Below are positions 34,184 to 43,926 of a stretch of 64,000 nucleotides of DNA, in pieces. Both the position numbers and the translations under genes were made by a program. Source of the DNA: Nonomuraea africana (GTDB lineage: Bacteria > Actinomycetota > Actinomycetes > Streptosporangiales > Streptosporangiaceae); the NCBI RefSeq assembly GCF_014873535.1, contig NZ_JADBEF010000001.1:5084001-5148000 (forward strand), written 5' to 3'. The notes below the pieces were generated by a model. That model had not been told where the DNA came from and made no database searches. It saw nothing but the letters and a program-made list of their open reading frames with translations. The first letter of the stretch is position 1, and each line of letters begins with the position of its first letter.

Positions 34184-35425
34184 TCACTTCGCCTCGAACT
34201 GGCTGCTCTCGACGTCCTTCCAGGCACCGTTGGTGACCTTGTAGACCGTGAACAGCTTGTTCTTGCTGTCGCCGTACTCGTCGAAGCCGACCACGCCGTT
34301 GGCGCCCTGGTCGGTTGAGTACTCCTGGACCTCCTTCACCAGCGCGGTGCGCTGCTCGGGCGCTCCCGTCCAGGCGCCGTTCGCGGTCACCTTGCCGATC
34401 GAGGAGACGATCACGTTGGCCGCGTCGTAGGCGAAGGCGCCGAAGCCGCCATACCCCTCGGCGAAGTTCCTCTTCTTGTACGCTTCGACGAACGCCGCCC
34501 CGGTGGACAGCTTGTCGATGGGCGCGCCGACCGAGGCCGCGATGTCCCCATCTCTGCCGCCCAGCGCGATGAACTGGGCGTCGAACAGGCCGTCGTTGCC
34601 CGACATGGGCACGTTCAGCCCGAGGTCCTTGGCCTGCTTGGCGAGCGGTCCGCCGATGGAGTAGTCGGTGCCGGTGAAGATCGCGTCCGGCTTCAGAGAC
34701 TTGATCTTGGTCAGGACGCTGGAGAAGTCGCTGTCGTTCTCGTTGACCTTCTCACGGCCGACGATCGTGCCGCCCAGCTTCTCGGCCTCCTTGGCGAACT
34801 CGGTCGCCATGTTCTCCGCGACCGCCTTGCCGTCGGTGACGATCGCGATCCGCTTCATGCCCTCGCCCCCCACCAGGTAGCGGGCGTTGAACGGGCCCTG
34901 CAGATCATCGGTGCCAACGACGCGGAAGTAGTTGTCGTACTGCCGCTTGGGCGCGGTGGCGTACTCGGCACCCCTGGTCAGCGCCGGGTCGGTGTTGCCG
35001 GGCGAGATCTGCACCAGCTTGGTCGAGGCGATCTTCGGCTGGATCGCTCGGGCCACCCCGGAGTTGTAGGAGCCCACGATGCCGACGACGTTCGCGTCGT
35101 CCGCGAAGCGCTGAGCCGCCGCCGCGCCCTTGTCCGGGTTCGCCTCGTCGTCCTGGGCGTCCATCTTGAGCTGGTACCCCTTGACCGCGCACGTCGCGTT
35201 GGCCTGATCGACCGCGAGCTGCACGGAGTTGCGGATGCCCAGCCCGATCGCCGAGAGCTTGCCCGACATGGGGGCGATCACGCCGATGACCAGCGTGCCC
35301 TTGCTCGTATCGCAACCGCCGGTGCCCCCTGCGGCCTCGGTCTTGCCCCCACCGCACGCGCTCGTCGCCATCGCCGCGCCGATGGCCAACAGGCTCGACA
35401 GTACGGCGGTGCTCTTGCTTCTCAA
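34184..35425 (-). CDS. livK: Branched-chain amino-acid-binding lipoprotein LivK
   Basis: A 413-residue substrate-binding protein. A TTG at 35425 is preceded by AAGGAG at the right distance, which decides the start; the frame is open much further upstream into unrelated sequence. Signal peptide and lipobox: LLAIGAAMATSACGGG, with Cys as lipidation site. The mature part has LVIGVIAPMSGKLSAIGLGI, NVVGIVGSYNSGVARAI, DAIFTGTDYSIGGPLAKQAK and GFGAFAYDAANVIVSS, typical of the type-I periplasmic-binding fold. First gene of the liv operon. Confidence 0.9.
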   Translation of the reverse strand: MRSKSTAVLSSLLAIGAAMATSACGGGKTEAAGGTGGCDTSKGTLVIGVIAPMSGKLSAIGLGIRNSVQLAVDQANATCAVKGYQLKMDAQDDEANPDKGAAAAQRFADDANVVGIVGSYNSGVARAIQPKIASTKLVQISPGNTDPALTRGAEYATAPKRQYDNYFRVVGTDDLQGPFNARYLVGGEGMKRIAIVTDGKAVAENMATEFAKEAEKLGGTIVGREKVNENDSDFSSVLTKIKSLKPDAIFTGTDYSIGGPLAKQAKDLGLNVPMSGNDGLFDAQFIALGGRDGDIAASVGAPIDKLSTGAAFVEAYKKRNFAEGYGGFGAFAYDAANVIVSSIGKVTANGAWTGAPEQRTALVKEVQEYSTDQGANGVVGFDEYGDSKNKLFTVYKVTNGAWKDVESSQFEAK

Positions 35426-35504
35426 CGGAAACTCCTTGCCTTCGGTAACGACTCTCGCTTCAGTCCGGAGGCAAGCTATGGTCCCTAACTGCTCATTTGA
35501 CAGC

Positions 35505-35636
35505 TCAATCGCTGGCCAGCAACTGTCCGCTCCGCCGCCTCCGCGGTACCGCTTCACCGGTGAGGACTCCCGCCAGGACCAGCAGACAGACGCCGCTGCC
35601 GAAATCGATCCTGCGTCGAGTTCCAGCCGAGATGCC
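35505..35636 (-). pseudogene. LysE-family exporter, C-terminal remnant
   Basis: Reads AGTRRRIDFGSGVCLLVLAG then VLTGEA. This aligns with the end of the intact exporter at 4209-4841 (ARTHRRIDLGSGLCFLGLAG). Only the last membrane helix remains; the stop at 35505 may not be the original. Confidence 0.6.
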
Positions 35637-35699
35637 GGCCGGCGATCCGGCGGCAACTGTGCGGGCCGGCCTTGCGCGACGCCGGCGCACTCAGGTGGT

Positions 35700-36091
35700 T
35701 CAGCGGGTGAGGAGGTCTCGAAGAGCCTTGGCGATGTCGGAGGGCGCTTCCTCGGCCATGAAGTGGCCGGAGGTGACGGTGACGTGCCGCAGGTCCGGCG
35801 CCCAGGCGCCCCATAGGGCCGCCGCGTCGAAGCCGAGGACGGCGCCCCAGTCCTGCTGGAGTACGGTGACCGGCATCCGCAGCCGGTTGCCGGCATCCCG
35901 GTCGGTCTGGTCATGGTCGACGTCGATGCCGGCCGAGGCGCGGTATTCGTCACGATCGAGGGCACCGCTTCGCGGCAGGCCTCGAGGTAGGCGGCGCGAA
36001 TGTCGGCGGGGATCGCATGCGGGTCGTTGGTCCAGATGTCGAGGAAATGACCGAAGAATGCGTCCGGGCTGGCGCCGATCAGCTGCTCGGG
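35700..36091 (-). pseudogene. Dehalogenase-like alpha/beta hydrolase, frameshifted C-terminal part
   Basis: Starts within the cap domain (PEQLIGASPDAFFGHFLDIW, ADIRAAYLEACREAVPSIV). It loses frame at about 35960 and resumes as DEYRASAGIDVDHDQTDRDA, MPVTVLQQDWGAVLGFDAAA and VTVTSGHFMAEEAPSDIAKA to the stop. It keeps the catalytic His (GHFMAEE) but lacks the nucleophile. The 5' side is replaced by a transposase C-terminus. Confidence 0.72.
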
Positions 36092-36111
36092 CAGGCCCTG
36101 GGGCTGGGCCC

Positions 36112-36593
36112 TCGGCCACCCTACGCGCATACTCGTGGATCAGCCCGCCGAGGCGATCACGGCGGATGACCTTGATATCGGCCTCAACCGGGTCGGGCAA
36201 GGCTCGTAGCGGAGCGGCCTGGCCCAAGGATCGGTGGGGGCGGCGCTCATTGAAATGAGCCTCGTACGCGGCCAGTACCAACCGCAGATGTCGAGCGCTG
36301 ACGATCAGCACCCGATCGAGGACCTCCCGGCGCAGGCAGCCGATCCACCGCTCGACGCAGGCGTTCCCCCGCGGAGCCCGTGGCGGTGTCTTCAGCACCC
36401 GAATGCCCGTGCTGGTGAAAACCTCGTCGAACGCCGTGGTGAACTTCGCATCCCGATCGCGAATGAGGAAACGGAAGCCCTCGACCCGATCCTCGAGTTC
36501 AATCATCAGATTCCTGGCCTGCTGAGCGACCCACTGCCCGGTGGGTTGATCGGTGACGTCGAGGACATGCACTCTCCGAGTGGACATCTCCAT
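36112..36593 (-). mobile_element. DDE (rve) transposase, C-terminal fragment
   Basis: Encodes STRRVHVLDVTDQPTGQWVA, FRFLIRDRDAKFTTAFDEVF (second catalytic Asp), NACVERWIGCLRREVLDRVL (catalytic Glu), FNERRPHRSLGQAAPLRALP and the ending IKVIRRDRLGGLIHEYA. This is the retroviral-integrase-type core of the actinobacterial family also seen at 46572-47673. The N-terminal half and catalytic Asp 1 are missing, and the 3' end runs into hydrolase sequence without its own stop. Confidence 0.72.
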
Positions 36594-36739
36594 CGCATGC
36601 GCCAGCGAGCTGCCCAGGCCCGATCACATCCCGTACGGGTCCTGAGCACGACAGCGAGGTCATGGATCTGGGCACCCCGGAACGGGGTCATACCTCGGTA
36701 ACAGGCTCGCCGGTCAGGTACTTGCGGTAGGCCCTACCG

Positions 36740-36835
36740 CTCTGCGGGGGCCTCCGTGCGGTCGTCGGGCAGGATCTCGGTATAGGCAGCCAGGAGTGAC
36801 CGTCGATGGCGGTGTGCGGGAAGCCGTAGCCAGCA
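36740..36835 (-). pseudogene. IS481-like transposase scrap
   Basis: The reverse strand reads GYGFPHTAIDGHSWL and, one frame over, YTEILPDDRTEAPAE. Together they resemble the DDE start of IS481-type transposases (H-x-x-x-D-x-x-S-R-L-A-Y-x-E-x-L-P-D). Too short and shifted to function. Confidence 0.45.
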
Positions 36836-37727
36836 AGGGATTGCGGTAGGCGTTGTGAGGCCGATCTAGGTGGCCGCGCCCAACCCCCTGGCGCGAGCCC
36901 CGTCACGAGTAATACCTGAACCACTGCCAGGTCATAAGCGAGTCATAATCATGGTTGGGGCAGCTCCTCAGGCGAAGATACTCCGGCAGTCATAAAGTTC
37001 GGCCTTGCTCAAGCACTTATCTAGTCGAGGATAGCGAAGCGCGAATCTATTTCCGCCCATGAATGGCCATATCCATTCGGTGGCAGTGTTGCTACATGGC
37101 GTAAGGCGGACCCCCTGCTCCTTCCCGCCGCCGCCCGGTACGGGCTGTAGCCGCGCCGCTATGCATTCCCCCTGTGAACTTATTCGCTATTTTGATCTTG
37201 CCTATATTGCCATTTCGCGGAAACCGGATAGTCCAGGCTTGTGAAGCGCGCGTGTTTGAATCGTGATTCATATGGTTGTCCAACCGAACGAATCCAGCCT
37301 CCCGTTTCCGGTCCGCTTCCGCTTCGGCGCGTTCAGCGGCCTTCTGGGCCTTTCTGCGAGGTCGCGCGCATGAGCCGCCGTAGCTCTGGGGTTGCTACCG
37401 GATCGCTGGTGGGCGACCGGGCCTCACGAGTAGCCTGCTCGCGGTGAAGTTCCTCCCAGCTCGGTGCGACGGTCTAGAAGCTGGCGCTGCCGCAGGACCG
37501 AGGCGTAAACCCGCGGCCTCGACATCCCTGTCAACGTCGGTCCCGACCCCGGCCGCCGGTACCGCCATCCGCCGTACAACCCAAGGTCGGAGCCAGGTTC
37601 GTTGGACTTTCCGTGATCGCTGATGATCGTCGAACGGCGCTGCGGTGGTGGCCAGAACGATGTACCGTCGCGACGGCGTCGGCGAGACCAGGCCGAGTCC
37701 CGCCGAGACCGTCGTGAGAAGCGAAAG
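36836..37727. other. Non-coding interval
   Basis: No gene recognised. The part at 36930-37330 is noticeably richer in A and T than the rest of the window. It contains a perfect TGAATC-GT-GATTCA inverted repeat at 37257-37270. The sequence may be foreign or regulatory for the collagenase gene's far end, but nothing links it firmly. Confidence 0.4.
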
Positions 37728-39455
37728 CTAACAGCCGCCGTTGGCGCAGGCGGTGAGCCACGCGTCGAAGTCCGCGTTGTAGTTCAACGCCTTCAGATGG
37801 GCGCGTGCGGCCGCCCAGTTGCCGACCCGGTAGTAGCCCAGCACGGTGGCCACGTCGCTGTGGTGCCGCTCGACCATGTAGCGAACGGCCAGGTAGCCCC
37901 ACCTGTAGACGCGCGTCGTGTCGTGGTCATAGGTGGTGTCGAAAAGGGTGCTGAGCGTGTAGGTGTGTTTGGCCGCCTCGGTGACGGCAGCGTCGTAACG
38001 TACCCCGCGATAGCCGTACGAGACGTATTCCGCCATACCCTCGATCCACCACACCGTCGGGGTGCTGATGTTCGCCTCGAAGTCGCCGTACATGTCGAAC
38101 CGGCCGTCGAGGTAATGCGTGTACTCGTGGTTGAGGTTCCAGATCTGGAAGTCGGGCCGCAGCCACTCGGCCTCGTAGGCGATGAACCGAGCCTGATTGC
38201 CCGGCTTCGACGGATCGCCTTCGAGGTACATGCCGCCGTTGTTGGTGTCGATGCCGAACATGGCGCGCGCGTACCGCCGGTAGTCGCGGCTGGAGTCGTA
38301 GACGACCACTTCCAGCGCCGTGTTGTAGTCGTCCGCCACGGGTCCGCTGTCCTGGACCAGGTTGTGGAAGTAGCCGTCCTCGTTGAAGAGACTGGAACAG
38401 GTCCACTGGAGTTGCTCGGGAGTCATGTCCTGCGCCCGGATCCGCAGTGTGGGGCCGCAGGTGTGGGTGATCTGCAGGACGTCCTTGCCCAGCGCGGCGA
38501 GTGTCCCGCATACGCCGTACGCGCTGCACCCGGCCTTGTCGAGAGCACCGGCCATCTCGGCCACCGCGACCCAGAGGCCCGCCGTCCGCCCGTGCGGGCT
38601 CGATCGCCCGAGCAGATCCTTCAGCATGGGGCGGACCTTGCCGCGTAAGGCGTCGTATCGGACAAAACGGGCGAGCTCGCTGCCCGCGTTCGCCGTCAGG
38701 TACTCCCTGTCGGTGCCCAGCAGCCCGGCGTTGCGGTCGGCGAACGCCTTGAGAGCGTCCAGGACGCCGCTGTCGGCGCGCACCGCGGTCAGGAAGTCAG
38801 ATCGCCGGTGTCCGCCGAAGAGCACGAAGAAGGCGCGGGTGCGCGCGGCGTCGAGTTCCGGCCGGTCGGTCGCCAGCAGGCGTTCGACGATGTCGAGGTA
38901 GCGTGAGTTGAGCCCTGCCGCGTCGATCAGTCCCACGGCCTCCGCGAGCACCTCGCCGTTGGAGCGGGTGGCCTGGTGTGAGGCCGGGTTGGCGAAGAAG
39001 GCGTCGAGCGCGTCCCGTGTGACGGCGTGGACTGCCTCGCCGAAGTCGCGGGACTGATGACCGGCGCGGAGGTAGGCCAGCAGCTGTGCCGTGCCGGCGC
39101 GGTTGTCGCCCTGATAGCTCTCGGCGTCTTGCCGTACGGCGGAGGCGGCCCGGAGCATGGCCGGCTCGTTGAAGCTCGCCGCGCTCAGGGCGCTGACGCA
39201 GCGGAGTTCCGCTGCTCTGAGCGCGGCGATGTGATCCGACTCGACGCGGCGGGTGAGGCCGGGGACGTCGCAGCTCTCAGCCGGATCCTGCCCGTGGGTG
39301 ATCGCGGTGAACGGCGGTCGGTCCTCGGCCTTGAGCGGTTCCGATTGCACGTGTCTGGGTCGAGCGGCCTGCTCGGGCCGAGCGTGGGCCGGAACGGCGT
39401 GACCGGATAAGAGAAGTCCGGACACGAGCCCGATGAGGACGGGAAGTCGCTTCAT
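37728..39455 (-). CDS. Secreted M9-family collagenase-type gluzincin
   Basis: A 575-residue secreted protease. Signal peptide MKRLPVLIGLVSGLLLSGHA, cleavage near AHA-RPE. The N-terminal 350 residues form the helical activator domain (repeated helices, e.g. LNSRYLDIVERLLATDRPEL). The peptidase has the zinc motif HEYTH (residues 443-447) followed by YLDGRFDMYGDF and EGMAEYVSYGY with the third ligand Glu (about 472), as in bacterial collagenases. There is no PKD or collagen-binding domain, so it is the minimal form. The C-terminus ends ACANGGC. It would degrade collagen-like or other proteins outside the cell. Confidence 0.87.
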   Translation of the reverse strand: MKRLPVLIGLVSGLLLSGHAVPAHARPEQAARPRHVQSEPLKAEDRPPFTAITHGQDPAESCDVPGLTRRVESDHIAALRAAELRCVSALSAASFNEPAMLRAASAVRQDAESYQGDNRAGTAQLLAYLRAGHQSRDFGEAVHAVTRDALDAFFANPASHQATRSNGEVLAEAVGLIDAAGLNSRYLDIVERLLATDRPELDAARTRAFFVLFGGHRRSDFLTAVRADSGVLDALKAFADRNAGLLGTDREYLTANAGSELARFVRYDALRGKVRPMLKDLLGRSSPHGRTAGLWVAVAEMAGALDKAGCSAYGVCGTLAALGKDVLQITHTCGPTLRIRAQDMTPEQLQWTCSSLFNEDGYFHNLVQDSGPVADDYNTALEVVVYDSSRDYRRYARAMFGIDTNNGGMYLEGDPSKPGNQARFIAYEAEWLRPDFQIWNLNHEYTHYLDGRFDMYGDFEANISTPTVWWIEGMAEYVSYGYRGVRYDAAVTEAAKHTYTLSTLFDTTYDHDTTRVYRWGYLAVRYMVERHHSDVATVLGYYRVGNWAAARAHLKALNYNADFDAWLTACANGGC

Positions 39456-39550
39456 GGCACTCCTTGGGGGGAGGGAGTACGATCACATGTGATATGTAAA
39501 ATTGCATGATCTGTGACTGTGAGCAAGCCCTTGATAGATGGCTTCTCTAA

Positions 39551-40814
39551 GTGGCAGGAACAGCGGCGCTGCTGACCTACTTCCGGCGCCGGCTGGCCCG
39601 CTCCAGCCGGCCGAACCGGATCTTCGAGGCGGTCCGCGAGGTGGTCACCGCGACCGGTGCCCTGAAGGGCAGGCAGCGGCGGGCACTGGATTCCACGGTG
39701 CTGGATGACGCGGTGGCCACCCAGGACACCGTGACTCAGCTGATCGCCGCGATCCGCCGGGTGATCCGCCAGGTGCCCGGCGCGGCGCAGGTCGCGGCCG
39801 CCTGCTGCACCGCCCATGACTATGCCGATCCGGGTAAACCGCGCATCGCCTGGAATGACGAGCAGGCCCGGGCCGTGCTGGTGGACGCGCTGGTCGGTGA
39901 TGCCATCCGGTTGCTGGCCGGTCTGCCGGAGCAGGCACGGGGGGAAAAAGCCGCGAACGCGGTGGGCATCTTGGCCCTGGTAGCGGGCCAGGACGTGGAA
40001 CCGGCCGAAGACTCCGACGGCGGTGACGGGCGCTGGCGCATCGCCCAGCGCACCGCCCCCGATCGGATGGTCTCCACCGTCGATCCCGAATCCCGGCATG
40101 TGCACAAAACCCGCACGCACCGCCAAGACGGCTTCAAAGCCCATCTCGCGGTCGAACCCGAGACCGGCCTGTTCACCGCGGTGGCGCTGCGGCCCGGCTC
40201 CGGCGCCGCCCATCACGAAGGCGCCCTGGCCCCCGACCTGCTGGCCGAAGAGAGCGCCCCGGTCGAGGTCTTCGGTGATACGGCCTACTCCAGCGGCACC
40301 TGCCGAGGCGCACTGTCCTCGGCCGGGCACCGCGTGGTGATCAAACCCGCCCCGCTGCGGCCGGCCGTCGCGGGCGGGTTCGACCTGGACGACTTCGCCA
40401 TCGACACCGCCGCCGGCATCCTCACCTGCCCAGCCGGACACACCGCCCGCCTGACCGGCAACACCGACAAGAAACGCGCCATCTTCGGCAAGATCTGCGA
40501 CGGCTGCCCCCTACGGCACCGGTGCACCACCGCCAAGAACGGCCGCGTCGTGCAGATCCGCCCCGAGCACGACCTGCAGGCCGCCGCCCGCCGCCAGGCC
40601 ACCACCGACCCGGACTGGCAGGCCGACTACCGCCGCTGGCGACCACCGGTCGAACGCGCCGTCGCCTGGATCGTCACCCGCGGCAACCGGCGATTACCAT
40701 CAAGAACAACGCCTGGCTCCACACCGCGCCGCAGCCCTCAACCTCCGCACCCTGATCAACCTCGGACTCACCCGAACCGACGGCATCTGGACACTCGCCC
40801 CTGGCACGGCCTAG
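39551..40814 (+). mobile_element. IS1182-family transposase, truncated and shifted
   Basis: Recognisable parts: TGALKGRQRRALDSTVLDDA with the first catalytic Asp, SRHVHKTRTHRQDGFKAHLA, VEVFGDTAYSSGTCRGAL (second Asp), the zinc-like ICDGCPLRHRCTTAKNGRVV and RPPVERAVAWIVTRGNRRL with the Glu. The N-terminus is missing and there is no start signal. After GNRRL a deletion shifts the frame, and IKNNAWLHT and LRTLINLGLTRTDGIWTLAP appear in other frames up to 40814. Inactive. No clear terminal repeats found. Confidence 0.8.
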
Positions 40815-40879
40815 ACAGCCCGCAGTCCATCCACCCACCCCGGAAACACAGCGGCCACCACAAGATCTTCAGTGATCTT

Positions 40880-41413
40880 CTAGGGGTCGCCCGGCCGGAG
40901 TGAATCAGCCAGACGACCAGTAATCCAGGCCCAGCGCCCCGCATAGCGCGTAGTTCGAATTATGGATGGAATCTGCGGTTTCGCCGGACTTGGGCTTGGT
41001 GGCGTCGCCATAGACTGGCCGGTCGTGACCTTCCAATACCCCTGGTTGTTGTCACAGTTGTCACCGTTGTCGCGGTTAGAGCCCTCGAGGTGCTCGACCT
41101 TCGTGCCGTCGTCGCCCTTGATCTTCCAGGTGTCGTTGCCGGCCGGAATCAGCTCACCGGCCCTCCCGTCGAACGAGATCGCGGCGTTGTCGTAGCCCAG
41201 CTGATGTCGCGCGGCTTGATGCCGTCGGGGTTCTTCACTCCGTGATCCGCGCATGGCTCCCGACAGTGGCTTCTCCGCAGCCGGAATCTTCGGCAGCTCG
41301 TCCGCTTGCGCGCCGGGCGAGGCCACCACGCCATGCAGGAAGCTCATCACCAGCAACGCCGAGACCGTCACGGCGAGGCGCCGCCCTAATCCTGACCGGG
41401 TCAATCCGTGCAT
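40880..41413 (-). pseudogene. Secreted protein of unknown family, multiply frameshifted
   Basis: The ATG at 41413 gives a signal peptide (GRRLAVTVSALLVMSFLHGV with ASPGAQADE). It is followed by LPKIPAAEKPLSGAMRG; a frame change yields GVKNPDGIKPRDIS, another YDNAAISFDGRAGELIPAGN, DTWKIKGDDGTKVEHLEGSN and DNNQGYWKV. A further shift gives SGETADSIHNSNYALCGALG and a stop. At least three indels. The family is not recognised. The consistent blocks show it was a small secreted protein of about 170-180 residues. Confidence 0.6.
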
Positions 41414-41537
41414 CCCGTCTCCTGTCCGGTCGTCTGAGATGGGCGTCAATCTCCATGGGTCCCGAGGCCGTACTGCACAGCGCAAGCGCGCGGTGGGTTT
41501 GACCGGCTGAACGCCACCCGCTTAGCGTGAAATCGCT

Positions 41538-43853
41538 ATGGTCTCGAAGGGGCGTCGCCTGCTGGACAACCTGCCGGCCGACTTCACGAGTTTTGTCGAC
41601 CGGCGCCTCGAGTTGGCGGAGATCAAACGGCTGCTCTCACTGGCCCGGCTGGTGACGCTGACCGGTGTGGGCGGCGTCGGGAAGACGCGGCTGGCGTTGC
41701 GTGCCGCCACCGATCTGCGGCGCGCGTTCGCCGACGGGGTCTGGATGGTCGACCTGGCCGCTCTCGGCGACCCGGAGCTGCTGGTCCACGCCGTGGCAGA
41801 GCCGCTCGGCGTCAGCGACCAGTCAGCCCGGCCGCTCCTGACGGTGCTGTCCGAGCACATCGCCGACAAACAGATGCTCCTTGTGCTCGACAACTGTGAG
41901 CACATGCTCGACGCCTGCGCGAGGTCGGCTCACGCGCTGCTGCGGGCCTCTCCGGGACTGCGGATCCTGAGCACCAGCCGAGAGGCGCTGGGGGTGTACG
42001 GCGAGCATGTGCTGGCCGTACATCCTCTGTCGGTTCCGACGGAGTCGCAGGAAAACGCCACGCCATCAGCGGCGGTTGCCCTTTTCGCGGAACGGGCGGC
42101 GGCCGTTGTACCAGGATTTGGTGTCACTCCTGATAATGCGGCCATCATAGAAAGACTCTGCCAGCGGCTCGAGGGCATCCCGCTGGCCATCGAGCTGGCC
42201 GCGGCCCGCATGCGTGTGATGTCGGTACAGAATCTCCTGACTCGGCTGGATGACCGTTTCCAACTGCTCTCCGGCGGCCCCCGAACCATGCCACACCGTC
42301 AGCAGACGCTGCGCGCGCTGATGGACTGGAGCCGAGACCTGTGTTCGCCCGAGGAGCAGATGCTGTGGGGGAGGCTGTCGGTGTTCTACGGCAGTTTCGA
42401 CCTGGGGGCGGCGGAAGAGGTCTGCAGTCTGGGCGGCCTGCCCAGGGAGAGCATCCTCGACCTGCTCATCCAGCTGGTGGAGAAGTCGATCCTGGTCAGG
42501 GACGAGGCCTCGCCGGATCGATACCGGCTGTTGGAGACCATACGACAGTACGGTGCCGAACTGCTGTCCGGCTCCGGCGAGGTGACGCCGTTGCGCCGTA
42601 GACACCGCGACTACTACGAGGGCTTGGTCGTACGGGCTGAGGCGGAGTGGTTCGGCGAGCACCAGCTCGAATGGACCACCCGACTGTGGTGTGAGCACGC
42701 CAATATCCGGGCCGCCCTCGACTTCTGCCGGACGGAGCCAGGCGAGGCCGAGGCCGGTCTGCGCATGGCCGCCGCGCTGCGGATGTACTGGCTCGGTTCG
42801 GGCCTGATCCGGGAGGGACGCGGCTGGCTCGATCGTCTGCTCCCGCTGCACACCAAGCCGACCCCGGTGCGGGTCAAGGCCATGTGGCTCGACACCTGGC
42901 TGAGCCTGCTGCAGAACGACGAGGCCACCGCGTTGCCGATGCTCAAGGCCAGCCGAGCGCTCGCTGAGCAACTAGGCGACACGAGCGCCCTGGCGTACGT
43001 CGCGCAGATCACAGGGCTCGCCGAGTTCAGGGGAGATCTGCCCGCCACGGTCGCGCTGTTCGATGAAGCGCTCGCCCATCACCGCGCCGTCGGCGACCTG
43101 ATGGGCGTCGCGTACGCCCTCATCCGCCTGGCGACCACAAGCATCCTGCTCGACGACGCCGACAGGGCCCTCGCCTACTGCGAGGAGTGCGCCGCGCTGA
43201 GCGCTTCGCATGGCGAGACCTGGTTCAAGGCCCACGCACTGTGGATGATGGGCATCGCGGTTTGGAGGCAGGGCGACCATCGCAGGGCCGCCGCGCTGGA
43301 GCAGGAGAGCATCCAGGTCAAGGCAGCCTTCCACGACCAGGTGGGCGTCGCGATCGGGATCGAGGTCCTGGCCTGGATCGCGGCGACAGACAGGCAAAGC
43401 GAGCGGGCCGCCACCCTATTCGGAGCGCTGGAGACGATCTGGCGGCCCACCGGGATGTCCCTGTTCAACTTCATGACCTCCTACCACGACGAGTGCCAGC
43501 AACGCACCCAGGAGATTCTCGGCGACCAGCGCTACGAATCGGCATTCGGGCACGGGACTCGGTTCGCGGTGGAGGCGGCGATCTCTTTCGCGCTGGACGA
43601 TAAGCTCGACTCCGCGGCCGTGCCGGCCAAGTCCGAGGCGGAGTCCTGCCCGCTGACGCGCAGGGAGATGGAGATCGCCGAACTGGTCGCGCAAGGCTTG
43701 AGCAACAAGGAGATCGCCGCCGCGCTGGTGATCGCGCCGCGCACGGCGGAGGGCCACGTGGAGCACATCCTGGCCAAACTCGGCTTCACATCCCGGGCAC
43801 AGATCGCGGCTTGGGCCGTCGAACACGGCCGACAGTGGTCGCGCAACGGTTGA
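41538..43853 (+). CDS. NB-ARC/TPR LuxR-family transcriptional regulator
   Basis: A 771-residue regulator. The N-terminal NTPase has Walker A GVGGVGKT (residues 43-50), Walker B QMLLVLDNCEHMLDACARSA and LRILSTSREALGVYGEHVLA, the NB-ARC pattern of AfsR/LuxR relatives. A winged-helix segment (LLETIRQYGAELLSGSGEVT) and a TPR-like helical region follow. The C-terminal LuxR HTH is LTRREMEIAELVAQGLSNKE with RTAEGHVEHILAKLGFTSRA. There is no BTAD/SARP domain. It stands alone, divergent from the secreted pseudogene. Target unknown. Confidence 0.88.
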   Translation: MVSKGRRLLDNLPADFTSFVDRRLELAEIKRLLSLARLVTLTGVGGVGKTRLALRAATDLRRAFADGVWMVDLAALGDPELLVHAVAEPLGVSDQSARPLLTVLSEHIADKQMLLVLDNCEHMLDACARSAHALLRASPGLRILSTSREALGVYGEHVLAVHPLSVPTESQENATPSAAVALFAERAAAVVPGFGVTPDNAAIIERLCQRLEGIPLAIELAAARMRVMSVQNLLTRLDDRFQLLSGGPRTMPHRQQTLRALMDWSRDLCSPEEQMLWGRLSVFYGSFDLGAAEEVCSLGGLPRESILDLLIQLVEKSILVRDEASPDRYRLLETIRQYGAELLSGSGEVTPLRRRHRDYYEGLVVRAEAEWFGEHQLEWTTRLWCEHANIRAALDFCRTEPGEAEAGLRMAAALRMYWLGSGLIREGRGWLDRLLPLHTKPTPVRVKAMWLDTWLSLLQNDEATALPMLKASRALAEQLGDTSALAYVAQITGLAEFRGDLPATVALFDEALAHHRAVGDLMGVAYALIRLATTSILLDDADRALAYCEECAALSASHGETWFKAHALWMMGIAVWRQGDHRRAAALEQESIQVKAAFHDQVGVAIGIEVLAWIAATDRQSERAATLFGALETIWRPTGMSLFNFMTSYHDECQQRTQEILGDQRYESAFGHGTRFAVEAAISFALDDKLDSAAVPAKSEAESCPLTRREMEIAELVAQGLSNKEIAAALVIAPRTAEGHVEHILAKLGFTSRAQIAAWAVEHGRQWSRNG

Positions 43854-43926
43854 TCCGACAGCCACCGGCCAGCACACCAGGCGACCGAAGGAAGAACCAA
43901 CCGGCGCCACCGGTCGTCACGAAGGC

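Noticed and set aside
34184..36130. A single 648-codon reading frame including livK
   Set aside because: The N-terminal 230 codons read through hydrolase remnant and non-coding sequence; the lipoprotein signal with AAGGAG before the TTG at 35425 marks the true start.
37531..37902. A 123-codon reverse frame overlapping the end of the collagenase
   Set aside because: It is the shifted frame of the collagenase C-terminus plus non-coding bases; no start signal or domain.
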